DNA from: Capniomyces stellatus
Lineage: Eukaryota > Kickxellomycota > Harpellomycetes > Harpellales > Legeriomycetaceae
Assembly (NCBI GenBank): GCA_001661515.1
Contig: LUVW01000021.1
Span: 256,785 to 320,784 of the forward strand
Length of the DNA: 64,000 nucleotides
Direction: 5' to 3'
In this document: in pieces, positions 52,583-63,193 of the stretch
Position numbering within the stretch: position 1 is the first letter of the stretch
Layout of the letters: each line of letters begins with the position of its first letter
Translations under genes and position numbers: made by a program
The notes under the pieces: generated by a model
What the model was told of the DNA's origin: nothing
Seen by the model: only the letters and a program-made list of their open reading frames with translations
Databases searched by the model: none

Positions 52583-55500
52583 TACCTAATACTTACCACC
52601 TGCTCCAATAAAAATAATACAATAGAAAGAAAAAAAACAACCTCCTACTCGCTTTTTATTTTTATTATCGAACGAGTCACTCTCACAACTCTTATGCAGC
52701 ACTAATTAACCTCTGCGCAACTCCCATGATGCCTATCAAACTATTGCAAAAAAAAAAAAAAGCTTTTCTTAAAGCACATGATTATTGGAATCGCAAATTG
52801 GAGCTTTGGCTATCTAAAAATGGTTTTATTGAATAATAATAAAACGTTTCAACTATAACAGTTGTGGGAGTATGCAATTTAAAGTTTTTGTAACAGAGCA
52901 ATAATTGGCTCTGATGGTTCTAGTCCAGCTAGTTGAACATGTAGTTTTCTTATTTTTTTCCATAGTCATCCAGTACTTGCGCTCTAAAAATACAGCGGTA
53001 TTTATTTTCTAGCAAATGGTCTTTTTACCAACAAGTTATTGTAGTAAGGCTTTAGGTGCCAGCCTCTTGAAAACCAGCCCATTATTGCACAACCTACTTT
53101 TCTATTTTTGGTTGCATAAAGGAAACTCCAAAATGACTTTACAAAAGTCCGCATTAATTTTAGGCATAAAGTTTTTTTTTTTTTGTTATTGTTGTTTTTC
53201 AAATTGGATCGATAATTGACAAAATATTGCGTGATCTTTTTGATTGTTTATGAAATAGTAGTAATAAAGGTTCCTGTTCGTTCTATAGGCCCAATCTTTC
53301 CTTTGGACAATAAATTCATCGAAATACACGGGAAACTGTTGCAAATTATCTAAATTGAGTTACATAATCACTTGATTTATAATCAAGCCATTTACACTGT
53401 GAATTGGCCTTAAACAATTAACAACCAAATTTCGAAATATAGCCAAATCCTAACACCATCTATACACTTTTATTGTTAGTGAAACTACACCTTCCACTAT
53501 TTCTCATGCTACAGAGAAAGCAATAAAACACGCGTTTTATAACGAGCTTGAAGCTAGTAAAAGATACGATGACTTAATCCCATCATAAAAAACCACTAAA
53601 ATACCAATATACACCGAATTTCATCAAGTCAATCTACCAAATCTCATGAAACAAGTCTTGCTTTTCATAAGCAATGAGCGGAAAGTAAAGTAGTATATAC
53701 CACCCACTCACAAATACGTTACACTGAATCGTTTGTATTGACTATATTCACCATTAATAAATAATAATTGCAATATTTTATATGCAAAAGGTAAAAAGAC
53801 TCGACAACAATAAATGCTCATAAATAGTGTAAACGTTCAACATCACTGATTGAGAAGGTGCATCATACGAATTAAGGTCAGGGCTTTTGAAAACAGAAAT
53901 CAACCGTTAGGTACAACTACATCGTACAGAGTAGATAAGCTATAGAAATGTCAACCAAGTTCGCTAAAACAATGATGGTACGGCTCAATATGGGCATTTG
54001 AAAGGTTTAAACATGGGTCATAGCAGCAGGCGTTAGTCGGCTTATTTTGTTTTAAATCACGTGTTATATTTCTGAATTAATGGTCAACACCCACAATAGC
54101 TATTAAACTTCCAATCAAGTTACCGCGCGTTTGCCCATTTTATCTTGTACTTTCAAGAACCAAAGATGGTAATATTTGCGTTTGTAAAAGACCATAAAAC
54201 ATTTGCACTAATCCGTTATACAATTAATAAAACTAGTGGTTCCCCCTGCATGCCCTGCTGTCAAGAGATTTATTCAGGCCTTGAAAAGCACCAAACTAAT
54301 TGGAAGAGTTTTGAACATAATGCCTTTATTTTTTTTAATGAAATATAATGCCCTTATTTGTACTTTTTTTTTTTGATTTTTATATAGTCTATTAGTTTTC
54401 TTTCGTTTCGCACAATGCTATATTTTGGATCAAAATAGCTCGGGATAAATTTCAAGTAAATCTCCGAATAAGCTATTAAAACACAACACACTTAAAGCTG
54501 GTCAAAACTTGTTATTAAGGAATTTGAAAAAAAAAAACTAGTTGACGCTTGAAACAAAGAACCGAGTAGATTTTGTAAATTCAAATAATTAGCGATTAGA
54601 TTAACAATTCTGTTTGTGATATTCGAGTGTCCTCAACAAACAGGCAGAGATTATATAGGAGTTACAAACACTCGCATACTTGGTAATAATGTAAGCATGC
54701 ACCGTTTCCGGAAACACCTGCTTGGTTTGATTCGCCGCCGACTATACCCAACATGATTAATAGCACAATATATTCCAGCAAAATTATTTATCTAATCAGC
54801 CATGTTGACTATATCGCTTTACAAAGCAAGTGAATTTAATAAATGGTTTTATATAAGGTGTTTGTCAATTATAATTGTTCATGTGGTTAGAAACAGCGGA
54901 TGGTTTCTTTTTGAATTTTTCATTATTGAAATTGGATGGTTTTTTATTTTAATTTTTTGGCATTTAATGCTAAAAGATATCGATTCTAAGAGTTTCAATC
55001 GCTTTATACCAAACTCTAGTTTATATTACGACATCTGGGCAATGTAATTGATTGTTAGATGGGAAAGAAAACCAACACTGTAACTGCACAATTCAAAAAG
55101 CTTCGTTTACTGCTCATCAACAACCCGGCTGCTGAGTCATCTTGTATCACAAATTTACTCAAACTCAATCACAAATGCAAATGCACTCCTTGCTTAGTTA
55201 TTTTTGCAAAGATATTCTCTTTTAGTTTTGTACTTTTGGCAGTGTGGTATTGAAAGCAATTTTAACGGCAGTGTTATCAAATTAACTCAGATTACAGGCA
55301 TTTTAAATTGTCCAAGATCTGGAAAATAAAAAGCTGATGTTTGGGAGACTTGTTCATCTTTTGGTGTAAACTATTGATACATACATTGATCAAGGCAGCT
55401 TTTTTTCAATCTCCTTGGACACGTCAAATAACCAATGTAATTGTCATAACAGCACTGTCTGAATAGCAAGATTTGTAATATATGCAATTGGCCAAACTTA

Positions 55501-55674
55501 CCAACACGTTAATCTTTTAAAACAGCTATTAGCTAGATGTTACAAAGCAGAGATCCCTGTACTGTGCTGGAAAACTCTCAATACTCATATAGCCGCCATT
55601 CATGAGTTTGAAAATAAGGTAGAGAAAATCAGCGATTTTACAACGCTAATAAACAAATCGCACTACATCATCAA
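52583..55674. other. 3.1-kb AT-rich region without a supported gene
   Basis: Short open frames at 54145-54348, 54802-55047 and 55059-55253 lack splice context, domains or convincing composition. Homopolymer A/T runs occur near 52747, 53169 and 54364. Since several genes in this window consist of short exons, another spliced gene could be hidden here. Confidence 0.4.
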
Positions 55675-56037
55675 CTATTCCACAATAGCCAACACATCCA
55701 CCTCTTGCCAAATTTGGAACTTTAAAAAAACATGAATTGGGAAAAAAAAAAACAGAAGAATAAAAACTAGAATACTAGTAATAGGAGAAGAAAAAAAAAA
55801 CTTCAACAATATAACGTTAACCAAAACTTTTAGACTTTTTTTTAACATTTGTTCTTGAGCTTTAAGCCAGACCCTTTCCCCAAAAAATGAGATAAAAAGT
55901 TTTAGGCGCAATTTCGAGATATTTAATATCCAGATGAAAAGCGAACCAAACCATAAAAAAGATGGGCCTATTGAAAGAGCTACCAAAAGTGGGTAGAATA
56001 AGTAAACAAGTTTTTCAGTAGTGATAGTTGAGGTCAT
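55675..56037 (-). CDS. Possible small multi-pass membrane protein
   Basis: A 120-codon frame from an ATG, starting MTSTITTEKLVYLFYPLLVA, with two or three hydrophobic spans (about 10-38, 70-105). The Phe-rich segment near residues 75-100 comes from A runs and may be compositional, so the frame could be chance. No family recognised. Confidence 0.25.
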   Translation of the reverse strand: MTSTITTEKLVYLFYPLLVALSIGPSFLWFGSLFIWILNISKLRLKLFISFFGERVWLKAQEQMLKKSLKVLVNVILLKFFFSSPITSILVFILLFFFFPIHVFLKFQIWQEVDVLAIVE

Positions 56038-56587
56038 ATATTGATTAGCAAAAGGTTTGTTGAGAACATGACCAAGTTGGTTTTGGGGTTCTAAACATTA
56101 TGTAATTCATCGGGACTTCAAGTTCAACCCAGAACTAACTGAATAGCAAACGTGTTGAAAAAGGCAATAATCGGAACACTTTAGGTTGCGTGAGATTATA
56201 AATTAGGACTTTTTATTTGTATGGGAAAAAGTCGTGTTGGAACAAAATGGAAACCCCAAAACAAATAGGGTTCTATATCGGGCCAAGCAATTGGACACAA
56301 ATCAACCAAAACCTAACTGTGCTTTGGAAATTTCAAATAAATTAAAAATCAATTCAATGGTAAAAAAAACTTTTAAAAAAAAAGTTTAAAATCCAGGCTA
56401 AAACGAAATAAATCCTTACTATATTTCAATAAAACTAAAAGAAATAGATCCTTAATCGTCATCTACTAGAACGAAAAGAGGAAGAAAACAACTAGACAAT
56501 AAAAAAGGATTGTCAACAAAACATCGTGTTCTTAGCTGTCAGAAACACTATTTATATGTTTATAAAGTCGGCTCAAGCATAGCCAGA
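56038..56587. other. AT-rich region without a supported gene
   Basis: A/T runs and no protein-like frame. It separates the weak membrane ORF from the spliced candidate at 56588. Confidence 0.45.
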
Positions 56588-57128
56588 CACTATACCAATT
56601 TCTATAATAAGTGGAGTTCCCTTCACTGGGTCATTGTTTTTGGAGACATCCGTCATGTTTTGCATCTGGTGTAAAATCGATTAAGCATTGTTATTTTTAT
56701 TTGCTTTGAGACTGTAACCTGATCCAGCCCAGCCCTCTATACCCCCCTCCTCAACTTCTCTCCTCGCCGTGACGTTCATTTCGCTATAACGAGTGTTCAG
56801 GGAATCGTGAGGAATGATCAGCTTGAATTTGTTCAATGTATTTGTACAAAATGTGCTGTACAGTTAAAGCATAGAATTGTACCACGTTGTAGACTGTAGC
56901 TTTATTCATGATGGTTTATATTCGTGTTTAACTTTGACCATTTTACCATTGGCAGTTAATGCTTTAATGAATAACAAAAAGTAAAAGCAAAAAAAAAAAA
57001 AAACAAACGTTAAGCTGGTTTTCTTTTCTTCCACTTTTAGGCGGGGGTTTCCAAACTGAATCTCAAGTCCGTCGAATGCTGGTCTGATTGTGGTTGACAA
57101 AGAGCCCGATGATGGGTATTGCTTTGCT
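56588..57128 (-). CDS. Unrecognised spliced gene, candidate exons
   Basis: The minus strand carries protein-like stretches behind plausible acceptors. About 57128-56906 reads QYPSSGSLSTTIRPAFDGLE onward, then LKVEEKKTSL. About 56855-56681, behind TGTACAG, reads NKFKLIIPHDSLNTRYSEMN, then REVEEGGIEGWAGS. A short one follows at about 56660-56588. I could not settle the joins or the start. The higher GC and low stop density between 56700 and 56855 suggest coding sequence. The gene would lie tail-to-head after the ENTH gene. Function unknown. Confidence 0.28.
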
Positions 57129-57186
57129 TTTATATATATATATAGATATGGGGGTTTTTATTTATTAGATACAAACAACATGGCTC

Positions 57187-57199
57187 AGGGGGGGGGGGG
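57187..57199. repeat. Poly-G run of about 12 bases
   Basis: A third G homopolymer, shorter than the two that end in N gaps, in an AT-rich setting. Confidence 0.8.
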
Positions 57200-57377
57200 T
57201 CTTGGCGTCCGTTGAGATATAATTGTTGGAGCACTTGTTAAACAGCCGGGTATAGAGATTGAAATATTAATCTTATTTTATTTTATTTTTTTTAAAAAAA
57301 GACATAAATGGCTATATGGTAAAAGAGTAAACTAGAGGAGGGATAAAATAAATATGGCATAACTGCTCATAGGTCTA

Positions 57378-59458
57378 TTATTTCGAATTATTGTTAAATG
57401 ATGAAAAGGTGTTTGGCTTTGGCTTTGAAGGAGTTGAAGAGGCAATGTCATCCAAGGAGATCAAAGACATGTGTTTTACCCATAAATCATCCGGATTCAA
57501 ATTCAAATTTTGGGTTTGAGTTTGAGTTTGAATTTGAGTTTGAGTTTGAGTTTGAATTTGAGTTTGGGTTTGAGTTTGATTTGTATTGATTGGATGGATA
57601 GGATGTTGTTGGTTAGCAGTAGCCAAGCTGTATGTGTTGTTGGTATTGACACTTTTTAATTGGGAGGTTGGGGAAGGGAAATTGGAAAAATCGTTGGAAA
57701 TGGAGTTTGAGAAGGAAGACTGGTTGGTAGTAACAGACTGGAAATCGCCCCAATCGCCAAAATCATCGCCGCCATTTAAGCCTGTGTTCTTTGTGGTTGA
57801 GGTTGAGGTTGGCATAAAATTGGAGTTTTTAGTGCTGGGCAGATCATCGCCTAGCAAATCAGTCAAATCAAATGTCTTTTTGGCACTTGGTTTTGAGACT
57901 GGGGCAGAGACTGGGGCAGGGGCAGAAGCTAGATTAGTTGTTACAGGGTCATCAAAAGAAAGTAGGTCAACAACAACAGGTTCGCTTTCGGCTTTCTTGC
58001 GGATTTCGTTGGATTTCAGCCTGTCTCTGGTATCGCTGATATTATTGTTGTAATTGTTTGGCCTAGGATTGTTTGTGTTGAAATCTGAAACTCTTGACTC
58101 TAAATTCCAATAAAACAAAACAAAACAAAACAAAATAGGTAAAAAAAAAATAAAAAAAAGAGATGAAAAGAGGTAAATTACAACACAGTATAATAGTACA
58201 GTGCTATTTCTAGAGTGATAATATGTAAATGGTACTTACGGGCTGGATGTTCATTTCTAGTAAAAGTCGATGGGCCACTGCTAACACTCCTGTTGGAATA
58301 GGAACTGGGCCCGTTGTTGTTTCCAAAGCCGGAACCAAAACCAAAACCAGGCGGTTTGTCAGACCCAACACCTGTATACTTGTTTCGGTTTTCTTTGGCT
58401 TTTCTGCGTTCGTCGCGAAGTAATTTGTTGTCTTGGATCAGCTCAACGATTTGTTTGGACAATACTTTAACTAATACAAAACATCAGATTAATAAATAAC
58501 AGTTGGATAAATTCTAATAATAGAAATAATAAAGTTGGTTAAAAGCTCAAACACAGCAAAGACCAAGGCACAATCAACACAATAGTTGTACACCAGATTT
58601 AAGTCGCTTTACCATTGATTCCTCGGTCAGTTCCATCTCTTTCTACAAACTCAAAGTTTCGAAGGACCTTAATTGTCGATATCCGGCCACGAATCTCGTT
58701 GATTATTTGCTCAGACCCGTTTTTTATCAAGTACTCTAGCAACTGCAAAGTCTACAAAGTTCAAGAACAAACAAACAATCAAGCACAAATTGTGTTTAAT
58801 AAAAGCATGTGCATAAATACCAGTCACATTTACCATGTTACTAAAATCAAATAAAAAAAAATAAAAAAAAGCAGATTTAAATAACGGATAAATCAAAACC
58901 TTGTAAATCTGCCGCCAATTCGAAAAGTCCTGCTCACCAAGCTTCAAGTAAATAAGCTGCATAATCTCATCAAAGTCTTTTCTATTGTCAGCATCAATGT
59001 ATTAGTACCTGGTGGTTGATATTATGGTCAAGACTGATGGTGGAAAAAAAATGAATAGAGTATAGGATTTTTAATGCATACTCGGTTGTTTTACGGTAAA
59101 ACTATGTAAAAATTTGAAGGAAAAAAAAAACAACCGGGAACTTACGGATTGTGTGTTGCTTGGGCGATTTCCATCATTAAAGTTCTTGGGGCACCCCATT
59201 TTTCAGAGCCAGTAGCTTCATTGACCTTGATTTCGATTTCAGTATAATTAAACACGACATTCTTACTATAAAAAGCACATACAAACGGTTAGACGGATAT
59301 AGAAGCAGTAATTGGTTTCGATTAGCACACTTCACTGGTATGTAGTTTCAGAAAACAGTAGAATTGCAGTATTATTTGGAAAAAACAAGAACCTACACTT
59401 TGTCAACAATGCTTTTTACGTCCCATAACGAAACACCAGCTAGGTTTCCGACATTCAT
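57378..59458 (-). CDS. ENTH-domain clathrin adaptor, epsinR/Ent3-like, six exons
   Basis: It links PI4P-containing trans-Golgi/endosomal membrane to clathrin and AP-1/GGA adaptors. Exons on the minus strand: 59458-59397, 59265-59146, 58981-58900, 58751-58613, 58470-58240 and 58099-57378, joining in frame to 1356 nt and 451 residues. All five acceptors end TAG; donors are GTAGGT, GTAAGT, GTTTTG, GTAAAG and GTAAGT. Seen: the ENTH domain in about 1-150 (WDVKSIVDK, NYTEIEIKVNEATGSEKWG, LIYLKLGEQDFSNWRQIYK, LLEYLIKNGSEQIINEIR, IVELIQDNKLLRDER). The tail is disordered with DLLSF (256-260), DLTDLL (289-294) and the gamma-ear-type motif DDFGDWGDF (323-331), then an NTNQTQTQ dipeptide repeat (about 380-400). 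The absence of ubiquitin-interacting and NPF motifs favours epsinR/Ent3 over plasma-membrane epsin. Confidence 0.92.
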
Positions 59459-60187
59459 TCTTTAATTATACAGCCAATTTCCCTCTGCTTTTATAAATAC
59501 TAGCCTTTTTTTTAGAAAATAAAAATGATGATAAGAGAGAAGCAGCAAATCTGAATCTGATGGATTAAGCTTTAAATCTATATTTCTTTGACTTTTAGCC
59601 TGCGTTTACTCGACTTTGCTGTTTATTGTACCGTTTATAATAATGATGTTTTGAATACAAGTTAATAATAAAGAAAAATCACAATAAATAATAAAAAGGG
59701 AGCAAAAACAAAAAAAAAAAAGCCACGACTAATTGGTTGTTTATTTATTGAAAGATTATTTAGTTATTTAATTGCGGTTTTTTTAGATTAAAAAAAAAAG
59801 CCAAAAAGCAAAACAGAATCTAGGAATTTAAAGTTTAAAAGTCCTCCCTTTGCTATACAAATTGCTTACTTTTTTTTTAAAAAAAAAACTCGACTCCAAC
59901 TAAAGTTTTTTTTTTTTTACTACTTCTTTGCTTTAAAACCACGCAAACTGGACAATTAAAACAACAATAATAGTAACTAGATGAAAAAACAATAACAAAA
60001 TCATGGTAGTGTATAATCTCGGCTACGTTATTTAAAGTACCAGCCATAAAAGCCTTGATAATTAACAAGTATAGGTTAATCATCAAACGGGTAGATTTTA
60101 AATGAAAAAAAAGAAAAAAGTTGTCAAACAATTAAATAAATAAATAATCAATAATTAAAAAAAAGGCAACAATCAAAGAGAGAAAAG
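59459..60187. other. Intergenic region between the MIC60 3' end and the ENTH start
   Basis: AT-rich, with A/T runs (for example 59874-59888 and 59909-59919). It contains the ENTH promoter and the MIC60 3' UTR. No ORF supported. Confidence 0.55.
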
Positions 60188-62074
60188 TTAAATTTGTAAG
60201 CGGACCAAAAGGTCTTCGGCAGTAATAACCTGTAGCAATTGTTGGATTTGCAGGCGTTGTCTGGCGGCGTTGAGCCAATCAGCAGCAAGGCTTTTTGGCC
60301 AACCATCAAGTTGATTCAGTTCCCTAGTGGCATTGTCCAAGTCATGGTCCATGAGGTAGTACCTAGTTCTGCTTAAGATGGACTCGGTGTCGTTGCCGCT
60401 AACCAGACCGTGTTTGGTAAACATGAGCTTGGACAGGAACAGGGAGGTGAGGTAGCTAGAGAAGCTTGGGCTGGACTCGGAAACTAGGGAAACCTTTTGG
60501 ATTTCCTTTGCAAGATACTCGAATCTGTCGGTTAGGGAGGAAATGGAGGGAATTCCGGACTCGGCGAGAGAGGAGTCTACAGAGTTTATAGCGGCACTTG
60601 AGGCGGGGTAAAGAGTGGTTTGGTTGCCAATGGCTCTAGCCAAGCTGGAAAGCTCAGAGATAAATGGTCTAGGGTGTTTTTCGGCGGAATCGTCAGAAAT
60701 GGAGGCTTTCAATGCGTTGGCGGCAATTGAGACGTTTGAGCAGGTTCGGTTGGTTTCAACAACCTGCAAAAACTGTTCAACAGCGGCGGAAAGTTGGTGG
60801 AATTTAGACTCAACAGCATCGAGGCGGGCCAACCTGCCGTCTCTTTCCTCATCAACGCGGGCCTTGACAAAGTTTTTGTGTTTGGCGTCGAGCTTTTCAG
60901 CCAACTCAGCGAGCTTGGCCTTGGTCAGATCCTCGTCGATTTGCTTCTGGTGGAAAACAGCCTGGACCTTTTCCTCAAAAGCCAGTTCCTCCAGGGTGCG
61001 CATTTCAGCCACATGGAGCTCTTCCAAGGACTGGAGCTTCTTGGTCACGATCTCATCCTGCTCCAGCTTTACCTGCGTAACTAGGTCCTGCTTTTCGTCT
61101 ACAATTTCGTAGAATCTTCTGTCCACAGCTCTTAGTGCCTCGTTGAGATCGCGGATCTCTGCCAAATGCGTTCTTGATATGTCTGCTTTGTTCAGCACTT
61201 CAACCACCTTTGCTATTCTGATCGAAAGTTCGGTCAGTGCTGGCTCTATCGAATCTATTGTTGCCATTTCCACCTCCAGCTTAATTGAACTGACCGGGTT
61301 TGAGTTTACTCTATTTTCGTCATCCACTACCACAACCTCTGCTTTTTCCTCTACTTTTGCTTTTTCCTCTGGCTGCTTTTCTACAGTCTTGGCTTTTTCT
61401 GCTACACTGGCTTTTGGTTCTTCAGCCCCAACTCCTTGTTTCTCTTTAACTGTCTCCTCTACTTTCTCTTTGTTATCAAAACTCCATTCTCCTGTCTGAA
61501 CCATGTTTTGCAGCGATTTGAACTGTCTAATGATAAAGTCCGCGGTGTATTTCGCATCCTCAACTGCCACCTCCCCAACATAAACAACCGACTTGAACAC
61601 GTCCGAGTTGTTGTCCTTCATTACCTGCAAAAAACTGTTACTAAGCGGCACATAGTTCTTGTAAAAGTCTGATACTTGCACATATCTCTCGTCTTCTAAA
61701 TCTTCAAATTTACAAACATAAACTGCTCCTCCCACCACTGTCAATCCAAACACTAGCCCCGTTACCGTTATAAGCTTGAACTTGCTAATCCCTTTTGTTT
61801 TTTTCACTGCATCTTTTCCTGTTGTTGCTGCTGCTGCTGATCCTGCTGCTGATCCTGTTGCTGTTGCTGTTGCTGCTGATCCTGTTGCTGCTGATCCTGT
61901 TGCTGATGAACTTGTGGGTTTCGCTACTTTGGCTGCTGTTGCTGCTACCTCTTCCTTCAACACTTTACAACTTGAAGAAATTCCTCTGTATGGATTTGCC
62001 AATCTCCCAACAAGCCCTGCCTTGTTCTTCGAGGCAGTAAATAAAATATCGTTTTTCCATATTTGATGGTACAA
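60188..62074 (-). CDS. MIC60: MIC60/mitofilin, MICOS core subunit (5' end unresolved)
   Basis: MIC60 forms crista junctions in the mitochondrial inner membrane. Seen: a basic presequence-like N-terminus (NKAGLVGRLANPYRGISSS), an Ala/Thr/Gly/Ser repeat linker (about 50-85), one membrane span (about 101-120, LITVTGLVFGLTVVGGAVYV), a long charged coiled coil (about 285-430) and the C-terminal mitofilin signature (YYLMDHDLDNATRELNQLDG, WLNAARQRLQIQQLL). Its 628 codons suit the family (Fcj1 is about 540). There is no in-frame ATG before the presequence: the frame opens with TTG at 62074. The true start is probably in a short upstream exon that I could not place. The Ala-rich linker comes from a GCTGTT/GATCCT-type repeat on the plus strand. 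Confidence 0.9.
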   Translation of the reverse strand: MYHQIWKNDILFTASKNKAGLVGRLANPYRGISSSCKVLKEEVAATAAKVAKPTSSSATGSAATGSAATATATGSAAGSAAAATTGKDAVKKTKGISKFKLITVTGLVFGLTVVGGAVYVCKFEDLEDERYVQVSDFYKNYVPLSNSFLQVMKDNNSDVFKSVVYVGEVAVEDAKYTADFIIRQFKSLQNMVQTGEWSFDNKEKVEETVKEKQGVGAEEPKASVAEKAKTVEKQPEEKAKVEEKAEVVVVDDENRVNSNPVSSIKLEVEMATIDSIEPALTELSIRIAKVVEVLNKADISRTHLAEIRDLNEALRAVDRRFYEIVDEKQDLVTQVKLEQDEIVTKKLQSLEELHVAEMRTLEELAFEEKVQAVFHQKQIDEDLTKAKLAELAEKLDAKHKNFVKARVDEERDGRLARLDAVESKFHQLSAAVEQFLQVVETNRTCSNVSIAANALKASISDDSAEKHPRPFISELSSLARAIGNQTTLYPASSAAINSVDSSLAESGIPSISSLTDRFEYLAKEIQKVSLVSESSPSFSSYLTSLFLSKLMFTKHGLVSGNDTESILSRTRYYLMDHDLDNATRELNQLDGWPKSLAADWLNAARQRLQIQQLLQVITAEDLLVRLQI

Positions 62075-63084
62075 AATAAAATAAAAAAAAGTCTTGTTTT
62101 ATTAGTCAATTTCAAATATCTCTATTCTTTTTTCTTTGTCTTGTTCTAGTTACTGTTTTTTTTCATTTGCTTTTATTTATTTATTTGTTTATTCTTGTAG
62201 TTTGATCGAGATCAAAAACTTTATTTGTTTGTTTATTTTGGATTTTGCATATTTTGGTTTTGATTTTAAATGGTTTTAGATGGTCTTTATATATATATAT
62301 ATATATATGACTGGAAATCTACATTAGTAAACTACATTCATACTCGTATCCATAAATATAAGGTAAATGGTAACCTACAATCCCTTTTGTCGCTACAGAT
62401 ATCGTCCTGAACATTTTTTTTTGCAAATAAATGTTTATTGTTTTCCTATTCCCTAATCTCTAGTACTTGATGTTTTATATGAAAATAATTGTAATGATTT
62501 ATTGATCAATGTCAATCTGCAACAATACGAAGCAGAAGGAAAAGAAGAAAAAGAAAAAAAGAAAGAAAAGAATTCACCGATTATAGTTTCAAGATTGAAT
62601 AAGCTCAACTTTTTTATTTTCTTTATTTCTAGTTGATGTTTTTTTTAATTGAATTGGATTAACAAATAGAATAGATATTTTTAAAGGTATGATGGGATAA
62701 ATTATTATTATTTAATCATGATAAACTTATTAACAAACACACTTTGATTAACCAAGCGACTCCAATTGCTCAACTGATTTTTTTTACCAGTAGTTTATTA
62801 TGGTATCAACATGTCAAAAAAAAAAAAAGTACATATATATTTATAAAGTAGTGTCAAAAGTAAGTAAATAGTGTCAAAAGCAAGTAAATGATGTCAAAGA
62901 TAAAAGAAAGGGAAAAGGGAAAAGGGAAAAAGAATCGTGTCAAGACAAAAACCATAATAGTAGTTGATAACAGTAATAAATGAAAAGGTGAGAAGAGAGA
63001 GGGAGAGAGAGGGACATTTTTAACAATACGAATTTTTTTTTATTAATTAAGGATTTATAATTAAATCTTGTAAAAAAATGAAGG

Positions 63085-63115
<31 letters not shown>

Positions 63116-63193
63116 AAAAGTAAGGAAATTTTATTCTGAGAGTGAGTCTAAATAAAAGTGAAAACAATAAAGCATTAATTAGTTAAAAATTCT
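62075..63193. other. Intergenic region between MIC60 and the Hsp70 gene
   Basis: It likely includes the missing MIC60 first exon and promoter (a candidate ATG lies near 62172) and the Hsp70 3' UTR. It contains a TA dinucleotide run near 62289, the 20-bp repeat at 62851-62910 and a poly-A stretch at about 63087-63113. No other gene supported. Confidence 0.5.
62851..62910. repeat. 20-bp tandem repeat, three copies (third degenerate)
   Basis: Unit GTGTCAAAAGTAAGTAAATA; the second copy differs by one or two bases and the third is decayed. Confidence 0.85.

Noticed and set aside
52910..52930. GGTTCTAGTCC, resembling a tRNA B box on the plus strand
   Set aside because: No matching A box, no cloverleaf pairing.
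54145..55253. Small plus-strand frames of 60-80 codons
   Set aside because: No splice context, no recognisable domain, composition typical of AT-rich non-coding DNA.
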